A DNA stretch of 64,000 bases from Knoxdaviesia capensis (Eukaryota > Ascomycota > Sordariomycetes > Microascales > Gondwanamycetaceae): contig LNGK01000014.1 of assembly GCA_001510575.1 (NCBI GenBank), positions 64,462-128,461 of the forward strand, given 5' to 3'. The notes under the pieces are model-generated. The model had not been told where the DNA came from and made no database searches. It saw only the letters and a list, made by a program, of their open reading frames with translations. Positions within the stretch are counted from its first letter, which is position 1. Each line of letters opens with the position of its first letter. Positions 22,275-35,300 of the stretch are shown here, in pieces. A program made the position numbers and the translations under genes.

Positions 22275-23950
22275 ATGGCAGTTGCTACACGACAGCGGCT
22301 GTCACGAGTACAGCCGGCCACCATCGCGGTGTGCTGCGCTGCTTTGGTCCTGGGCTTCCCCGCCGTCGTATCCGCCCACGACCATGACGAGGATAACATA
22401 CCGGAGGGCGAAACTATATCAGGGGACCCGATAGTATGCAGCCTGTCCTGGACGACTTCACCGCATTTACCGGGCTAGATACTAATGCAATGGCTTTGCA
22501 GGATGCGATATTATGGATTCACATCTTCCTGCAGATGTTCGCCTTTGGCGTCCTGTTCCCGCTAGGGATGGTTCTCGGAGTAAGTAGATCAGCCCACCCG
22601 TCCACGGCCAAACGCTTCTGCAAGCCACCCGCCACAGCATTGTCGTCCTCATGCTAACAAGTAACCCTCCCCGGAACTGCAGCTGGCGAAAAACCGGTGG
22701 CACGTCCCGGTGCAGGTCGTCGCAACCCTGTTGACCATCGTCGGCTTCTTCCTGGGCCACAGCCACCACGGCCGCGAGTTCGTCGAGTCGAACGTGCACG
22801 CAAAGTTTGCGACCCCGCTCTACCTCCTGCTCGCCGCGCAGGTCGCCATGGGCGTGTACCTGCGGCTCCACCTCGAGCGCGGCATCAACGGCTGGATCCG
22901 CCGCTTTGTGCGGCCGTGCCACAGCGTGCTCGGCAAGGCGTTTCCCGTGCTCTCGTGGACGCAGATGATTTTTGGCGGCATCACCACGCTGGGCTTCTGC
23001 CAGGGTGACCATCTGGGCCAGTGTGCCGCCCACTTCATCATGGGCGGCGCGTTTGTCGCCTACGGTATCATCCTCACCCTGGTGCTCGTGGTCGGCCAGA
23101 ACTGGATCCGCCGCACCGGCCGGTCGCAGGAGTTCTTCGATAGCAGCGTCATCGCCGTTTGGGGCTGCTTCAACACCTTCACCGAGCACCATTGGGGCAC
23201 CGCTTGGGTCCGCAACGACTGGCAGCACACCACCATGGGGATCATCTGGTGGTGCGCCGGTCTGGCCGGCATCTGGCTCAGCCGTGACCGCGACGGCAAC
23301 CCGAAGCGCAACTTTGTTCCGGGCTTCGTTCTGTTCATCACTGGCTGGGCCATGTCGGCCCACCCTCAGGAGCTGATGGTCAGCGCCGCAACCCATAACA
23401 TGTTCGGATACACTCTTATGGCTGCGGGTGTTGCCCGTATTATCGAGGTGGCCTTTGTTGTCAAGGATAACATGGGCATTTCCGACGATGGCAGACAAGC
23501 CAACAGCTGGCAGTTCATCCCCGTTTTCGTAAGTGGTTCTCCCGTGCGGTACACCAACGCAATCAGCTCTGCGATACTAACAGCACGCAATAGCTTCTGT
23601 ACGCCGCCGGCTTCCTGTTCATGGGCGCCACCGAAGAGCAAATGGCGCTGATCGCCCAGTCGGACATGGACCACGTGTCGTATCTTCTGATTCTCTTCTC
23701 CATCGCCTTCATCGTCTTCCTCTTCGCCAATGTCCTGATCCACATTTACGACCGCAACGCCAATCCCTCCGTCCAGCTGAAGGAGAACGGCGCGCCGATC
23801 CCCAGCCGCCCCGCGGCCGATGACCGCCAAGTCCGCGACGCTGAGGAGTTCGAGCTTGAAGGGCTCACCAGCGACGACGAGGAGGATGCAGGCCGTAACC
23901 TGCTCGGCCGCGATGGTCACCGCCGGCCAAAGACCGAGGCCTCGACGTAA
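22275..23950 (+). CDS. YTP1: Ytp1-like polytopic membrane protein (cytochrome b561-like fold)
   Basis: It is an integral membrane protein of the fungal Ytp1 family, whose biochemical role is not established. Four exons, 22275-22433, 22502-22579, 22683-23528 and 23594-23950, are joined at phase-0 introns (donors GTATGC, GTAAGT, GTAAGT), giving 479 residues. A cleavable-looking signal sequence (residues 1-34) is followed by an acidic, His-containing lumenal segment (HDHDED). Many hydrophobic helices follow. The first, WIHIFLQMFAFGVLFPLGM, carries the conserved His seen in the DUF2427/b561-like region, and paired histidines occur in GHSHHGREF, HLGQCAAHF and TEHHWGTAW. The C-terminal half, with QELMVSAATHNMFGYTLMA, is the family's C-terminal domain. 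The tail is acidic and cytosolic-looking (TSDDEEDAGRN). The conserved histidines make haem or metal binding plausible, but that is inference. Confidence 0.9.
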
Positions 23951-24446
23951 CACGCGATCTTGCAAGATGTTGGTAATCATGTCAATCAACTAACCAACTG
24001 TCTCTGGCGGCCCGCGAGAGCATAAGCTGCTCTGATCCCCCCCAGAGAGACTATATAACTTCTACGCCTATTTTTCCCCCTTCTCTATTTCTTGTTTTCT
24101 TATTTTCTTGATTGTCATTTACAGGTTGATGTTTTAGACGGCGACTCTCGCCGCCCTTCCCTTGGAGTGAGACCTCATCAATTCCCACGCATCGGGTGGA
24201 TATATGTACTAGTTATGCTTGAATGTAACTTATTTTGTCTCTCTTGACGTTTCCAATTTTGTCTATGGATACTAGGAGACTATTATTTAGTACTATTAAT
24301 AGAATTTCCTTCATTTTTCACTGACTTCACGCCTTTTTATCGTCTGGTTTGAGAATCTCAGCGCATCTTGGAGAGTGTACTGTACCTCTTACCAGGCGTA
24401 ACCCTAAGAAACCCCAAGTGCAAATATATTCTACAGCGATATTTTC
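23951..24446. other. Ytp1 3' flank; former upstream region of the gene now at 41480
   Basis: This segment holds the 3' UTR of the Ytp1-like gene and ordinary, non-RIP-mutated sequence up to the left edge of the retroelement. Bases 24442-24446 (TTTTC) are the left copy of the target-site duplication. Before insertion this stretch adjoined position 41384, so it is the native upstream sequence of the small basic-protein gene. An AACCCTAA telobox lies at 24400-24407. Confidence 0.75.
24400..24407 (+). promoter_or_regulatory. Telobox AACCCTAA, probable native promoter element of the 41480 gene
   Basis: The 8-base motif AACCCTAA occurs 47 bases before the left LTR. If the retroelement is removed in thought, it would stand roughly 140 bases upstream of the ATG at 41480. 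Such motifs are typical of ribosomal and growth-gene promoters. Function is inferred. Confidence 0.4.
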
Positions 24447-24599
24447 TGCGGCAGTATATGGCACTCTCACATGAGCACTATCACGTGCCATGTCATGCTC
24501 AGATCAGGTGATAAGCCTGCGGTGTTTATCTAGGACTCCGCCTAGCTATATACCGCTAGTTAGATATATAGAAAAATTAATATATAATTAGATACTATA
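24447..24599 (+). repeat. Left LTR of the copia element (153 bp)
   Basis: Its outer (left) half is unmutated and its inner (right) half carries C-to-T changes relative to the right copy. It aligns base for base, without indels, with 41226-41378. Confidence 0.9.
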
Positions 24600-24612
24600 G
24601 TTATAAGCCTAG
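24600..24612 (+). other. Primer-binding site matching initiator tRNA-Met anticodon loop (half-tRNA priming)
   Basis: Immediately after the left LTR comes GTTATAAGCCTAG. Allowing one RIP change (TG to TA) the first ten bases read GTTATGAGCC, the complement of the initiator-Met anticodon stem-loop (GGCTCATAAC). Drosophila copia and yeast Ty5 prime from such an internal cleaved tRNA fragment rather than from the tRNA 3' end. Confidence 0.6.
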
Positions 24613-24899
24613 ATAGATTTTCTCTTATTTAAATACTCTATTCCTTTAAGATTTATATTAGTATCTAGAAACTTCCTATTAACGATAAGTTATTAATTTT
24701 TTTTTACTTAAATATCTAACTTTTAAGTTATTTTATCTAGTTATCCTATTCTTAAATAATTACCTTATCTATACGCGATATCCTCTTACGTCCCTAACGC
24801 TCTATAGGCTACGCCTACTATATCCTCTATACTTCTAAAGCTCTTATCTTCTAATAAGTAGTTCCCGTAGATCGATACTATAGAAGCTTAGTTAGCTTA

Positions 24900-27800
24900 A
24901 TATAACGTCTAGTAATACGTTAACCCCGATAGGGACCTAAACGCGTACGCGCTAGCTATTAACCCTCTTATTACTCGAACGCGTAAGGAAGTATATAACT
25001 AAGCTATTACCGATTATTTATACGTTAAAATAGAGTACGCGTCTAAGCTAATATATTACGAATTTATTCGTAAGGTCGTCTATAAAGGTCTCGAGTCTAA
25101 TATTAGGCTCGCGTCTTCCTAAGTAAGCCCTAGTCTAACGTATATTATACTCTTAGATATAATACGCGTTTCGTTAACGGACCTTACGTACGCCAAGGCG
25201 TTCGATTCCTATCCCTAGGGTATAGGTAACTATATCCCGCGATATATACTCTCGTACTTTCGTAAAGTATATAGTTAAAACGCGACCGAGGACGTACTAA
25301 GTATTTTTAATACTTATCGTACGGTCCTTACCGTAGCTAGAACCGTTAGTAACCTAGTCCGTTAGGTTAAGTCCTAGTAAGCGGTTTAAGCGCGTCTTCG
25401 CGCGCTATATCTTTAGCTTATTCGAGATAGCTAAGTTATATTATAAGACCTAATCGATATTCTTAATAGTAGTATAGACCCGGAATTTAGTAAATATTTA
25501 TTTAATAAATTTCCTATCTACTAAGTTAAGCCTAATTTTAATCTTAACGATATCTCTTATACGCTTATTATATATCTTATAAATACTCGTACGAGCTCTA
25601 ATATCGCTATAGCTACTATTAGTTAGGTAGGTAATCGGTAGCCGTTCCTAGCTACTTCTTCTACGCTAATTAAATACTTCTACGTCCTAAAAGTAACTTA
25701 TTTCTTTAATTTTCGGTACTACTTCGCGTTCTATTATATAATAGGTAAATACGTTATAATAAAGACCCCTTTATATAAGCTTACCTCTACGGTCTATCTT
25801 ACTTTTAAGCGGTAGGAAGGCCTAGATATACTCTACGCTATAAGTTATCGACTAGAACGCCTTATCCCTACTAAGTACTCGTTTAAGCCCTCTAAGTAGT
25901 AAAGTAATTCTAAGAGAGGTAATTCCCGAGGTCGCGGTAACCGCTTAACCTCGTAAAGGGCTCCTACTTCTTCTTCTTTAACGAGTATAACGCCTACCCT
26001 ACCCGTTCCCTCCTCTAATACTATACTTAACGATAAGTATTAAGTAAGAGCCGTTATCTTTTAACCCGCGCCTAAGTAAGCTATAGTTTTATCTACTACT
26101 TATATAAGCGGTAATTCGCGTTTCTAGAACTCTACTATCCTTAATAATAGTTCTACGCTATACGTTATTAACGACGTTAATCTCTTAACCGAAGTTATTC
26201 GCGTAAAGCTAGGTAAGGCTATCTACGCTAGTCCTAGCTCTTTTCTAATCGCGGCCTAAGGTAAGCGCGTACTTACTAGTTATTTTAAGCTTCCCTTTAA
26301 TAAGGTAACTAATTTATATTTAAATAGGGTTACTCTCGTTAAGGGTTTTTATCTTAATATAATTAGTTAGAAGATACTTCGCGTAAGCGGAGTATAGTAT
26401 AACGGCTTTAACGATACCTTACGTACTACTCGCTTAGGGGTATTTACTATTATTAAGGAGCTCCCTTCCGATAATAGTTTATTCTATATAGAGAGAATAA
26501 ACGATATATTACTAGTAGGCGCTATCTATTATATATTACTCGCTAGTATTACTTATAATTTAGAGCTTTCGCTAGTTTATCTCTTAGGCTAATATAAGAG
26601 TATAATTCTACGTAATACGACTACTACCGTTTAGTATTTACGTACCGGTTATATAAGTAAAACTACGCTTAAGTATATTCTTAAGTAAATTAACGTTAAG
26701 CTATCTAATAACGCGCTAAAGCTTCTAGAGTATACTTTATATATTTTATCTAGCGCTATATAGGTAATTAACTATTTACTTACTATATATAAGGCTATAA
26801 GACCGTTTAAGCGCTTAGGCGTTAATTTTTTCTATCTACCTACTAGTAGTAAGTATAATTAGGTATAAATCTAAATAAACGAATTTTTAGGGTTTATAGC
26901 GGTATTTCTTTAGGTATCAAAGACTATACCCGAGTCTATCTCTAATACTAAGGCGTTCGTAACGCGTATTAAACGCTAATTCGGTATTCCTATTATCTAT
27001 ATTTATATAGATAATAAAGTTAATATAGTTAATAAAGAAGGTTTTACTTAATCTTTATAGTAAACGTTCGCTAAAAATAATAATATTATCCTTAAGTACT
27101 CTCTACTACGTACTTACGAGCCTAATGGGCTCGCTAAGTAAGTAAGCTAACTTATCTTTAATAAATATATAAAAATACTTATAGGTTCTTAACTACTAAG
27201 TAAACTCCTTAGCGAGACTATCTACGTTACTATATATCTATATAATATAACGCTAATTTAGCGTTACTCCTAGCGCTTACTAAATTAGATACTATTATCT
27301 TAGCTCGTTACCTATAATACCTTATATACTTCCTCTCCCTTAGAACGCTTTAAAGAGCGTATAGTATATCTCGCTAATAACTAACGTAGCGTCTACGCGT
27401 ATAGCTATAGAGCCTATCCTCTTTAGGCGCGCCGGGAACTTAAATAGGATCGCTACTAGTATAAAGCTTCCTTTTATACGTATATTAGCTATTTAGTTAG
27501 CTATATTATATATAATATCTTTCGAATCTAGATCCCTATTCTTAATAAGGTTATTAATACGCGTAATATCCGTTTTAACGAGCGCCTTTTCTATAATAAG
27601 ACTACGCCTTAAGAAAAGTATTTATTAGCTAAAGCTCTTAAGCTCGCCCGAATTTTAGAGATCCCTAACCTCTACTCTTAGGCGGACTCCCTACCTTTCT
27701 TTAAATATATTAATAAGGGCGTCTAATACTCTAAAAGACTTCCCGTACCGTTATTTAATTAGATATCGGTTTCTTAGCTAGCTTTATCCGAGGCGGTTAA

Positions 27801-28839
27801 CGATTAGACTACTACTTCTTAGCGTCTATCTACGCTAGAAGTAAACCTCCTATCGGGATAAAGCCCGTAGTATCCTTTAACGCTATATACGCTATACGTT
27901 ATAGTTTATCCCTTAGCCTCGTTTTTAGTACCTTTAAGGGTATACGCCTCCTCGGTTAGGAACTCTATCGAGCGTACCCCTAGCCCTATATCTTTTATAG
28001 GTACTATAATAATACCTTAATTTACGTAATCTATACCTTTAGTTATTTTAGAGCTTAAATACCCTCGTATATATACTTTATCGGAATCTCCTAATATAAG
28101 ATTAATCGCCGATACTAATTACGTTAACGATATTATTACTTTACTAGATATTGCTAGGGATTCCCTCGCTACCTAAGCGAATTCCTTAGCTACTAAGGAA
28201 AGGCCTACTAAGTCTCCGATACTCGTTTCTTTAGACCGAGCTCTTTTAGCGCTAGTAACGGACGCGGATAAGTAGGCCTCGCGGCCTAATTAACGCTAGT
28301 TATTACTACTAAGTAGTTAAACCCTTTTTACTACTTCCTTTACTAAGCCTCTAATACTTATTCCTTCGGAATAAGCTCGCGTAGTATTAATAGAAAACGC
28401 GCCCGAGCTCCCCGCTTAACGCTAGTTACTACTACGAAATAAGCGTCCCCCTATTAGGTACGTTAACCTAGTAGCTATTAAAGCTACTAGGTTACTACTT
28501 AATATAGAGGATCGCGCCTTTATTTTCCCGCTTAAGGAGTATAGCTTACTACCTTACTTAGACTTACGGGAGTTCTTCGAGCCGCTATACGCTTCTTTTA
28601 CTATAACGGCCTCTTTTAAAGTTCGCCCTCTATATATTCGCGCCTTAGAACCTAAATCCTAACGTAGGATATTAGCTTATCCGTATAATAAAGAATTTCT
28701 CGAGGCTAGCTAGTCTAAGATAACCTCGCTAGAGAGTAAAGGTACGTAGGAAGTAATCCCTCGCCTAAGTAACTAGCGTATTATTCTAATTAAATAGGTT
28801 TAAAAGTATAAGCTTAACGAGGATAGTAAGATTACGTAT
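24900..28839 (+). pseudogene. Copia gag-integrase-RT 5' part, RIP-degraded
   Basis: Plus-strand reading with Trp/Gln codons converted to stops (TGG or CAG to TAG, CAA to TAA) shows copia features. A C-terminal integrase motif resembling NG(L/V)A(E/K)R lies near 27121-27145. A block resembling GTWEVIPR followed by KW-V-KYKLNED lies near 28740-28839, the classical start of the copia reverse transcriptase. The reading frame stops at the insertion site of the nested element and resumes at 38631. The exact gag start is unclear and the left boundary is approximate. Confidence 0.65.
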
Positions 28840-29122
28840 TATAATTCCTAGATATATAGTCTAAAGGACTAATAAATGAGTTATAATTATAAGGCACGTA
28901 TAGAGAAATATATATAAAGGGAAGCTTAAATTTTTTCTATCTTAAGATGTTTCCTATAAAAGCGCGGTAGATATCTACCTTTTATAGGTCTTTTACTAGC
29001 TCTTTAAGGCATTTATATATATATAGATATATACCTAAATACTTACCGCTAGGTAGTATCTACGTGTATTAGTATACGTTTATACGTATTTATAATATAC
29101 TCTAACCTATTAGGGATCTATA
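28840..29122 (-). repeat. LTR of nested gypsy element (3' LTR, 283 bp)
   Basis: It is identical in length to 38348-38630 and differs at five positions only. Each difference is a C/T or G/A change in a CpA/TpG context. The terminal TG and CA are mutated to TA in both copies. Confidence 0.9.
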
Positions 29123-31300
29123 AGATCCCCTTTCTTAATTAGATCGTCCGCGATCTACCTTTAACTAGTAAAGGATATTAAAAGGACTTCCCTTTATATA
29201 ATTTAGTACTCGTACTACGAGCGGTTTTTAATTATTTTTATATTTTTCTAGGGGTCCTCTTTTTTATCCTTTTCGACTTTTCTAAGCGTATAGAAAGAAA
29301 TATAATATAAAGCGAATCTAAATAGTAGTTAGATAGGAATAATAATAGTAATCGATAAGAAAATAGGTATCTAGTATAATAAAGGGGAACTTCCTATTTA
29401 TAGCGTTTNNNNNNNNNNNNNNNNNNNNNNNNNNNNNNNNNNNNNNNNNNNNNNGATAGTAACGGCTTATACTATACTATATAGGTAGCGATTACGTAAC
29501 TCGTTTACCTATTATTAGTTAATATAGGCGGGCGCTACGCCTAGGAATTAAGCTATAAAGGTAACGGGGACCGGGGCGTTAAGGAAAGGGGGTGCTATTA
29601 CGATAGCGGTAGCTACTATTAGTATAGCTATCGGCGTAAATACTAGTATTACTAGTATAACGGCGGCTCTACTAGCTAGTATTAGTACTATAACGGCTAG
29701 TATAACGGGTACTACTACTAGCGGAGTAGGTACTAGCGGGGGTCCTCCCTTAATAGTATTAATTTTAGCGGCCTCGGTAGCCGAAAAGAGAGGTAATAGG
29801 TATACTAAGGTCGGGGCTAGCGCTAAAGCCGCACGCCATAGGCGTATAATAGTCAGTTAAATAGGTACGAGGTATCCCTCGAAGGTATATTAGATAGCTA
29901 CTATATTAATAAAACGGCTCGCGTTATTAAATTCCGCGCTATTTAACTTCTAATTAGCGGCTATAGAGTCCCTATTATAGACGAGTATATATTTAGCTAT
30001 AGCGATATCCCGTAGCGCTCGGGTTTACGTACTTAGCGTATTAATCTAGTTCTTATCGGTATCTATAAAGGTATCTATTTTAGCTAATATATTACCGGGT
30101 ACCCGGTAATTAGCCTAATAGTTATAGTATTTAGTATAAGTATTCTATACGACGTTATTAATAACGTATTAATAATAGAGAATACCCGGGTATTCGATAC
30201 GTCTTAACACGTATTAGGTATACGGAATCGGCTTAACGGCTCCGACTATAGTAGTAACGCGCGGTACGTTTATAGCGGGAGTAGCGGTAGGGGGAATAGC
30301 GGCTATAGTAGGTAATAGAGTGCTATTAGCGTTATTATTATTATTATTAATAGGCTATTAAGAGATATTATTATCGTTTATAGTATAAATAGTAGGCTCG
30401 GTAAGTAGAATAGCTATTAATAGTACTAGTAATAGGAAAGATAGATAGGAAGGAGATAGTAGTAATAAGAGAGATAAAGAACTATCTAATTCTAAATCGT
30501 TTATAGCTAGAGATCGCTAGCTTCTTATACTTCTTCGTTAGTCGTATAACTATTCGTTTCTTTATTTATTATAAATAGGAAAGAATTTAGCTTTTTATTA
30601 TAAAAGGTAAGGTTATTACGGCGTTTATTATACTATAGTAGTCCTTCTATTAGCTAATATAGTCCTAATAGCTATTAAACTAGGTAGTTACTAAGAAAAG
30701 CGGGTCCTAGAAGACGGAAAGGATAGCTAGATAAAGGACGTTTAAGTTAGTCGCGGCATTTAGAATATCGTGCTATAGCGGTATTATGCTATTCGGTATT
30801 AGATAACATAATTAGTACCTCCTTCCCTTCCCTTCGTTATACGAATATAAGAAAGGGCGATAGTTAGCCGCGTAAATATAGGTAGCTAGCGTAAAGCGCG
30901 GGAATTAGGAATAAAGAAGGGAAGAAAGAAAAAAATAGTATATAGGCGTAGCGGTAAGTCTAGAGCGTTCTATTAATTATTAATATAGTAAAATAAGTTA
31001 AAAGTAGGGAAATACGCGGGAAAAAATCGGAAAAAGTATATAAAAGGCGGAATATTAGCGGTAATAGCGGTAAAATAAAAAAAGAATAATAAAAGAAAAA
31101 TTCTAAAAAGGGAAAATAATATAGCTTAATAGTAAGGCGTAGCTAAAATAAAAATAGAATAAAGGAAATTAAGATATAGATAGAATTAGGATATAAATAG
31201 GGGATAACTATAGAACGAATATTATAATAGAAAAGTAAAATAATAAATAAAAAATAAAAAAAGAAAGAAATAGTATAGGGTAAGGTAACTATCTACCGAT
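29123..31300 (-). other. 3' internal segment of the nested element, unidentified, repetitive
   Basis: After the purine tract and an N gap comes about 1.9 kb of quasi-repetitive sequence rich in GTATTACTAGTAT-, AGCGGTAG- and TATTAGTA-like units. No domain was recognised. It lies downstream of the integrase remnant in the element's own sense, so it could be an extra ORF, a decayed low-complexity protein region or a further insertion. Confidence 0.4.
29409..29454. other. Assembly gap (46 N)
   Basis: This is a run of unknown bases inside the nested element. Its true size is unknown, so the element length is approximate. Confidence 0.99.
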
Positions 31301-34300
31301 AGACGATAGACGCTTACGATCTAGCTTAAGTAGGCGACGACTAGTATATTAAAGGCTATAAATAAGCTAGCTATCCTCGACGTACGCTAGGAATAAGTTA
31401 AACCTATTATAGCGTTTATCGAGCCGATAACTACCCGGTAACTCTAGAGTATAGGTATTACCCTAGTAAACGTCGATAATAAGCTACGGTCCGTCGTAGA
31501 ATAGCTCGTATTTATACTTTTATAGTTAATATCGTAACGTCTAGTCGCCTTTACTAAAAATACGATACGTAGCCTTATCGTTCTATAATATAATACGGAT
31601 ATATATTCGGTATACCTTTACGGAGTTAGATAATAAGCGAACGGTCTTAAATAACTATCTTTCGTAAGCTAAATCTTACTAGGAGGCGATAACTTCGTCT
31701 ATAGTAGGCTCCCGTTCGTATGGCGTAGTAATATAAGTAGCGCTATCGTAGGGCTCGGTACTAAAAAGTAGGTAATATAGGGAAAAGCTACTTATTTACG
31801 GTCTATTTAGGTAGATACGTATAGCTTTAGGAATAATTATTAGTTAATCGATATCTTCTTAGTTTTTAGTATTAGCGCTAGCTAGACGGCTAGCGATATA
31901 CTTAATTTACCTATTAAAGCGCTTAACTTAGCTATTCGTCTATAGATAGTATATTATTATATAATACTATTATATAGGGGGGTTATAGTTAGCGAGGAAG
32001 GTCTTAAATTTATTAGAGTTAAAGGGGGTACTATTATTAGTAATAATCTCGACCGGCGGTCTAAATACTACGTAAATACGTACTACTAATAACTTCGTAG
32101 TAGCTAAGGTACTATTACGAGGGTCTATAGCTACTATAGTATAGCTAGTAGCGTACTTAACTACCGTTAATAGCTATATCTATTTACTATTAATAATAAA
32201 ACGGCTAGTAAAGTCTATTCCCTAGCGTGCTAATAGTTATATAGTTAGGATCGGTCGTAGCGATTCCGTTACTTTAAGGGGCTTTTATAGTAATTAATAT
32301 TCCGTATACTATTAAACGGCTTTATTCGCGGCTAAAATTAAGTTAGGATACTATACTCGTTTAGCTAATAGCGTATATAAGGTACTAACGCGCGTATAGC
32401 CTTCTAGCTTATAGACCTTAATAGCTTCTAAAACGGAGGCCTCGTACGTTAGTATCTTTATTAGGATATAGTTAATAACGGTATATACTTCGCTATAAAA
32501 GATAGCGAAATAGTCCTAAATAAAGGTCGAAGGGATACGATAGGGGAGTAGATAGCTATTCTCTAGGTAGTTAATAATATCCTAGACGTCATACTATCTA
32601 AGGTCGTCTAACTCCTTAATATTAGGGGCGATTAGCGTATCGTTCGTAGGTTATTCGGTATTTATAGTATTATTCGGAGGCTATTCGGCGTCGTTTTACG
32701 GTAGTCGCGCTAGTAGACGTATCTTAAAACGTTAGTTCGGTAGCCTAGGGGTCTCGTTATTAGTAGTAGTAATAAGAAAGACGTTAGTTAACGTATTATT
32801 ATTATTCGTTTCGTACCCTTCCTCCTTATTTATTACGAGCGCTATATCTATACGCGGCTATAATAACTAATTAGCTAAAATATTAGCTTTTCTAGATCGG
32901 TAATAAATACGTACGCTATAATATATAATTATATCGAGAAATCGTAATATTCTAGCTAGTTATTCCTACTTAGTAATAAAAAGGCGTAGGGTTTTATAGT
33001 TAGTAATAATAGTAATCTCGGTAGCCTCTAGCTAGCTCCTCTAATACTATAATAATATAATAACGGTAAGTATTTCTCTCTCTTAGGTACTATATCGCTA
33101 CTAGGTCTTTAATAAAATAGCGCTAAAGTACGTAACTAGGCGTAAAACGCTACGTTTATTATTAGAATCGCGCTATAGTTAGAATAGCGTAGTACCGATA
33201 GTATAATTAGAAGCGTTAGTCTCGAGTACCGATAGGAGTATATAGTCGTAGTTACGTAGCTCTAGGAGGGAGGCTATAGTATTACGAATATTACGCTAGG
33301 CTTATAATAACTTATTATCTAGCTATACTTATACGCCTTTAGGCTTATCTACTCTAGTATACTTATAGAGTAAACGTGCTTTATATACGAAGTAAGGGAT
33401 AAAGTAGCGTAAATAGCTAGCGGTATTTAGAAAGCTACGGATCTTAGTAATAGTAATAAGTACTAGTCTTTCGCGGATAGTAGCTACCTTCTCTAGATCG
33501 GGACGAATACCGTAGATAGAGATAATTATTCCTAGGAACTTACCTTCTTTAACGAACTATTCGTACTTCTTAAGGTTTAATAATAGTTAATAGCGGCTTA
33601 ATTAGCGTAGAATAGCGACTATTCTCTTAGCTAATTCTATTATTATCTTACCTTAAATATAAATATTATCTAAAAGGCCTATAGTAAAGGCGCGTACCGG
33701 CTTAAGGACTTCGTTTATAAAACGCTAGAAGGTTATAGGTATATTTATAAGGCTAAATAGTATACGAAGCTATTCGTATTATCTAAATAGCGTAGAAAAC
33801 GCTATCTTTAGTATTACTTTAAGGTCTATAACTATCTACTAGAAGCCGTCTTCTAGGTTAAGAAAGGTATAGAATTAGTATCTAGCGGCCTATTATAGGG
33901 AATCCTCGATATTTAGTAGTAGATAGGCTACCTTTCGCGTAACTTCGTTTAACGTATAGTAGTTAATTACGAAACGGTATCTAAGTTAGTTATTATTAGG
34001 GAGGGGCTTCTTAGGTAGTAATAGTACGGGTATAGATTATAGGGAGTTAATAGCGTATCGAATAATACCGAGTAAGAGTAGTTTATCGGTAAATTCCTTT
34101 ATAATTTCACGTTAGTAGGGGCTATAGCGGCGTAAGGGGAGAGATCTAGGTTTAGTATTAGCGGTCTTAATATTATACTAAGTACGGGCCTTTACGTCTA
34201 GTCTAGTATCGAAATACTATAGAATAAAGATAGAGGTATTATCGTCGAAGGCCTTTCGTATAATTATTAGGGTTTCGGTATTTACCTTCTTTTATTAGTT

Positions 34301-35300
34301 TTCTATAATAATACGGGTACCGCGAATAGTATCGCGCTTTATACGTTCTTTTATAAGTAATAATTACTTCTTATACTCGGGTAATAGCTCTTCGTTAAAT
34401 TCGATAGTTACTTAGTTAGTATTTACTATTCTAGGAAATATTTATCGGGGTAAAGGGGTACTATTATACTATTACTTAGTAAGGTACGTAATAAAGGGAA
34501 ACGATTCGGAGGTAATATAGGAGAGGGTATAGGTATCGGGATCCGTAAGTAAAATACTATAAATATATATTAATAGAGGTAAAAGGAGGTTCTTATCGTA
34601 GAAAGAGGTAGGATTATCGTAAAAAGGGGTAATATTATTATAGGAAAAGGTAATATTTATCGGACTAGAATCGGTAGTAGAGGTAGTATAGGTAATAGCG
34701 ATATTATCTCGTCTCTAGGGAGGGTAGAAATATAGAATAACGGGGGAATCGCGTAGGAGTATAAGCTTTATTATACTATTAGCGTTAGTATAACCGAGCT
34801 TCGTAGCTCCGCTTCGGCTAATAGTTAGGTTAGTAGGATAGGTACCGTCGGTAATAATACTAGCTACTATAGAAATAACCTTAGATAGTCCGTTAATAGT
34901 TATTAATTAAAAGGAAATAACGATATCGTTAATAATAGCGAAGCTACTATTACCGCCTAGGCTACTAAGGCGTAGAGGGTTAGCTAATCGGTATAGCGCT
35001 AAATAATAACGGGCGTACGATTTAGAGACGAATACGCTAGCTATTCCGGTATCGATAAATACTATAAGCGGCGTTTATTAGTTATTTATTAGTAAACCGG
35101 CGTAGAAACGGTATTATTTATAGTATCCTTTACGTCGTAGCTATTTTATTAGTATCTTACTAATTAACGTTAATTCCTCTACCGAAGGGATTATAAATAA
35201 TATAGAATAATAGGTAACGTTAGCGAAATAGTTATTATCTACGTCTAAGCCCGTAGCTTCTAAGAAGGGAGATCCTTTAGGAAATAAATCTTCTTTCTAT
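31300..35300 (-). pseudogene. Gypsy pol (protease-RT-RNase H-integrase), RIP-degraded
   Basis: On the minus strand the order is protease (DTG near 35045-35053), reverse transcriptase (active-site block near 33664-33672), RNase H region, then integrase. The integrase shows an N-terminal catalytic-Asp context resembling GIDFT...F and a second Asp block resembling PVEIIT-N. The order RT before integrase is diagnostic for Ty3/gypsy. Stops created by TGG/CAG-to-TAG and CAA-to-TAA changes are everywhere. Boundaries are approximate. Confidence 0.65.

Noticed and set aside
22482..23498. Long antisense frame (338 codons) over the Ytp1-like gene
   Set aside because: Shadow of the real plus-strand exons; no recognisable protein features.
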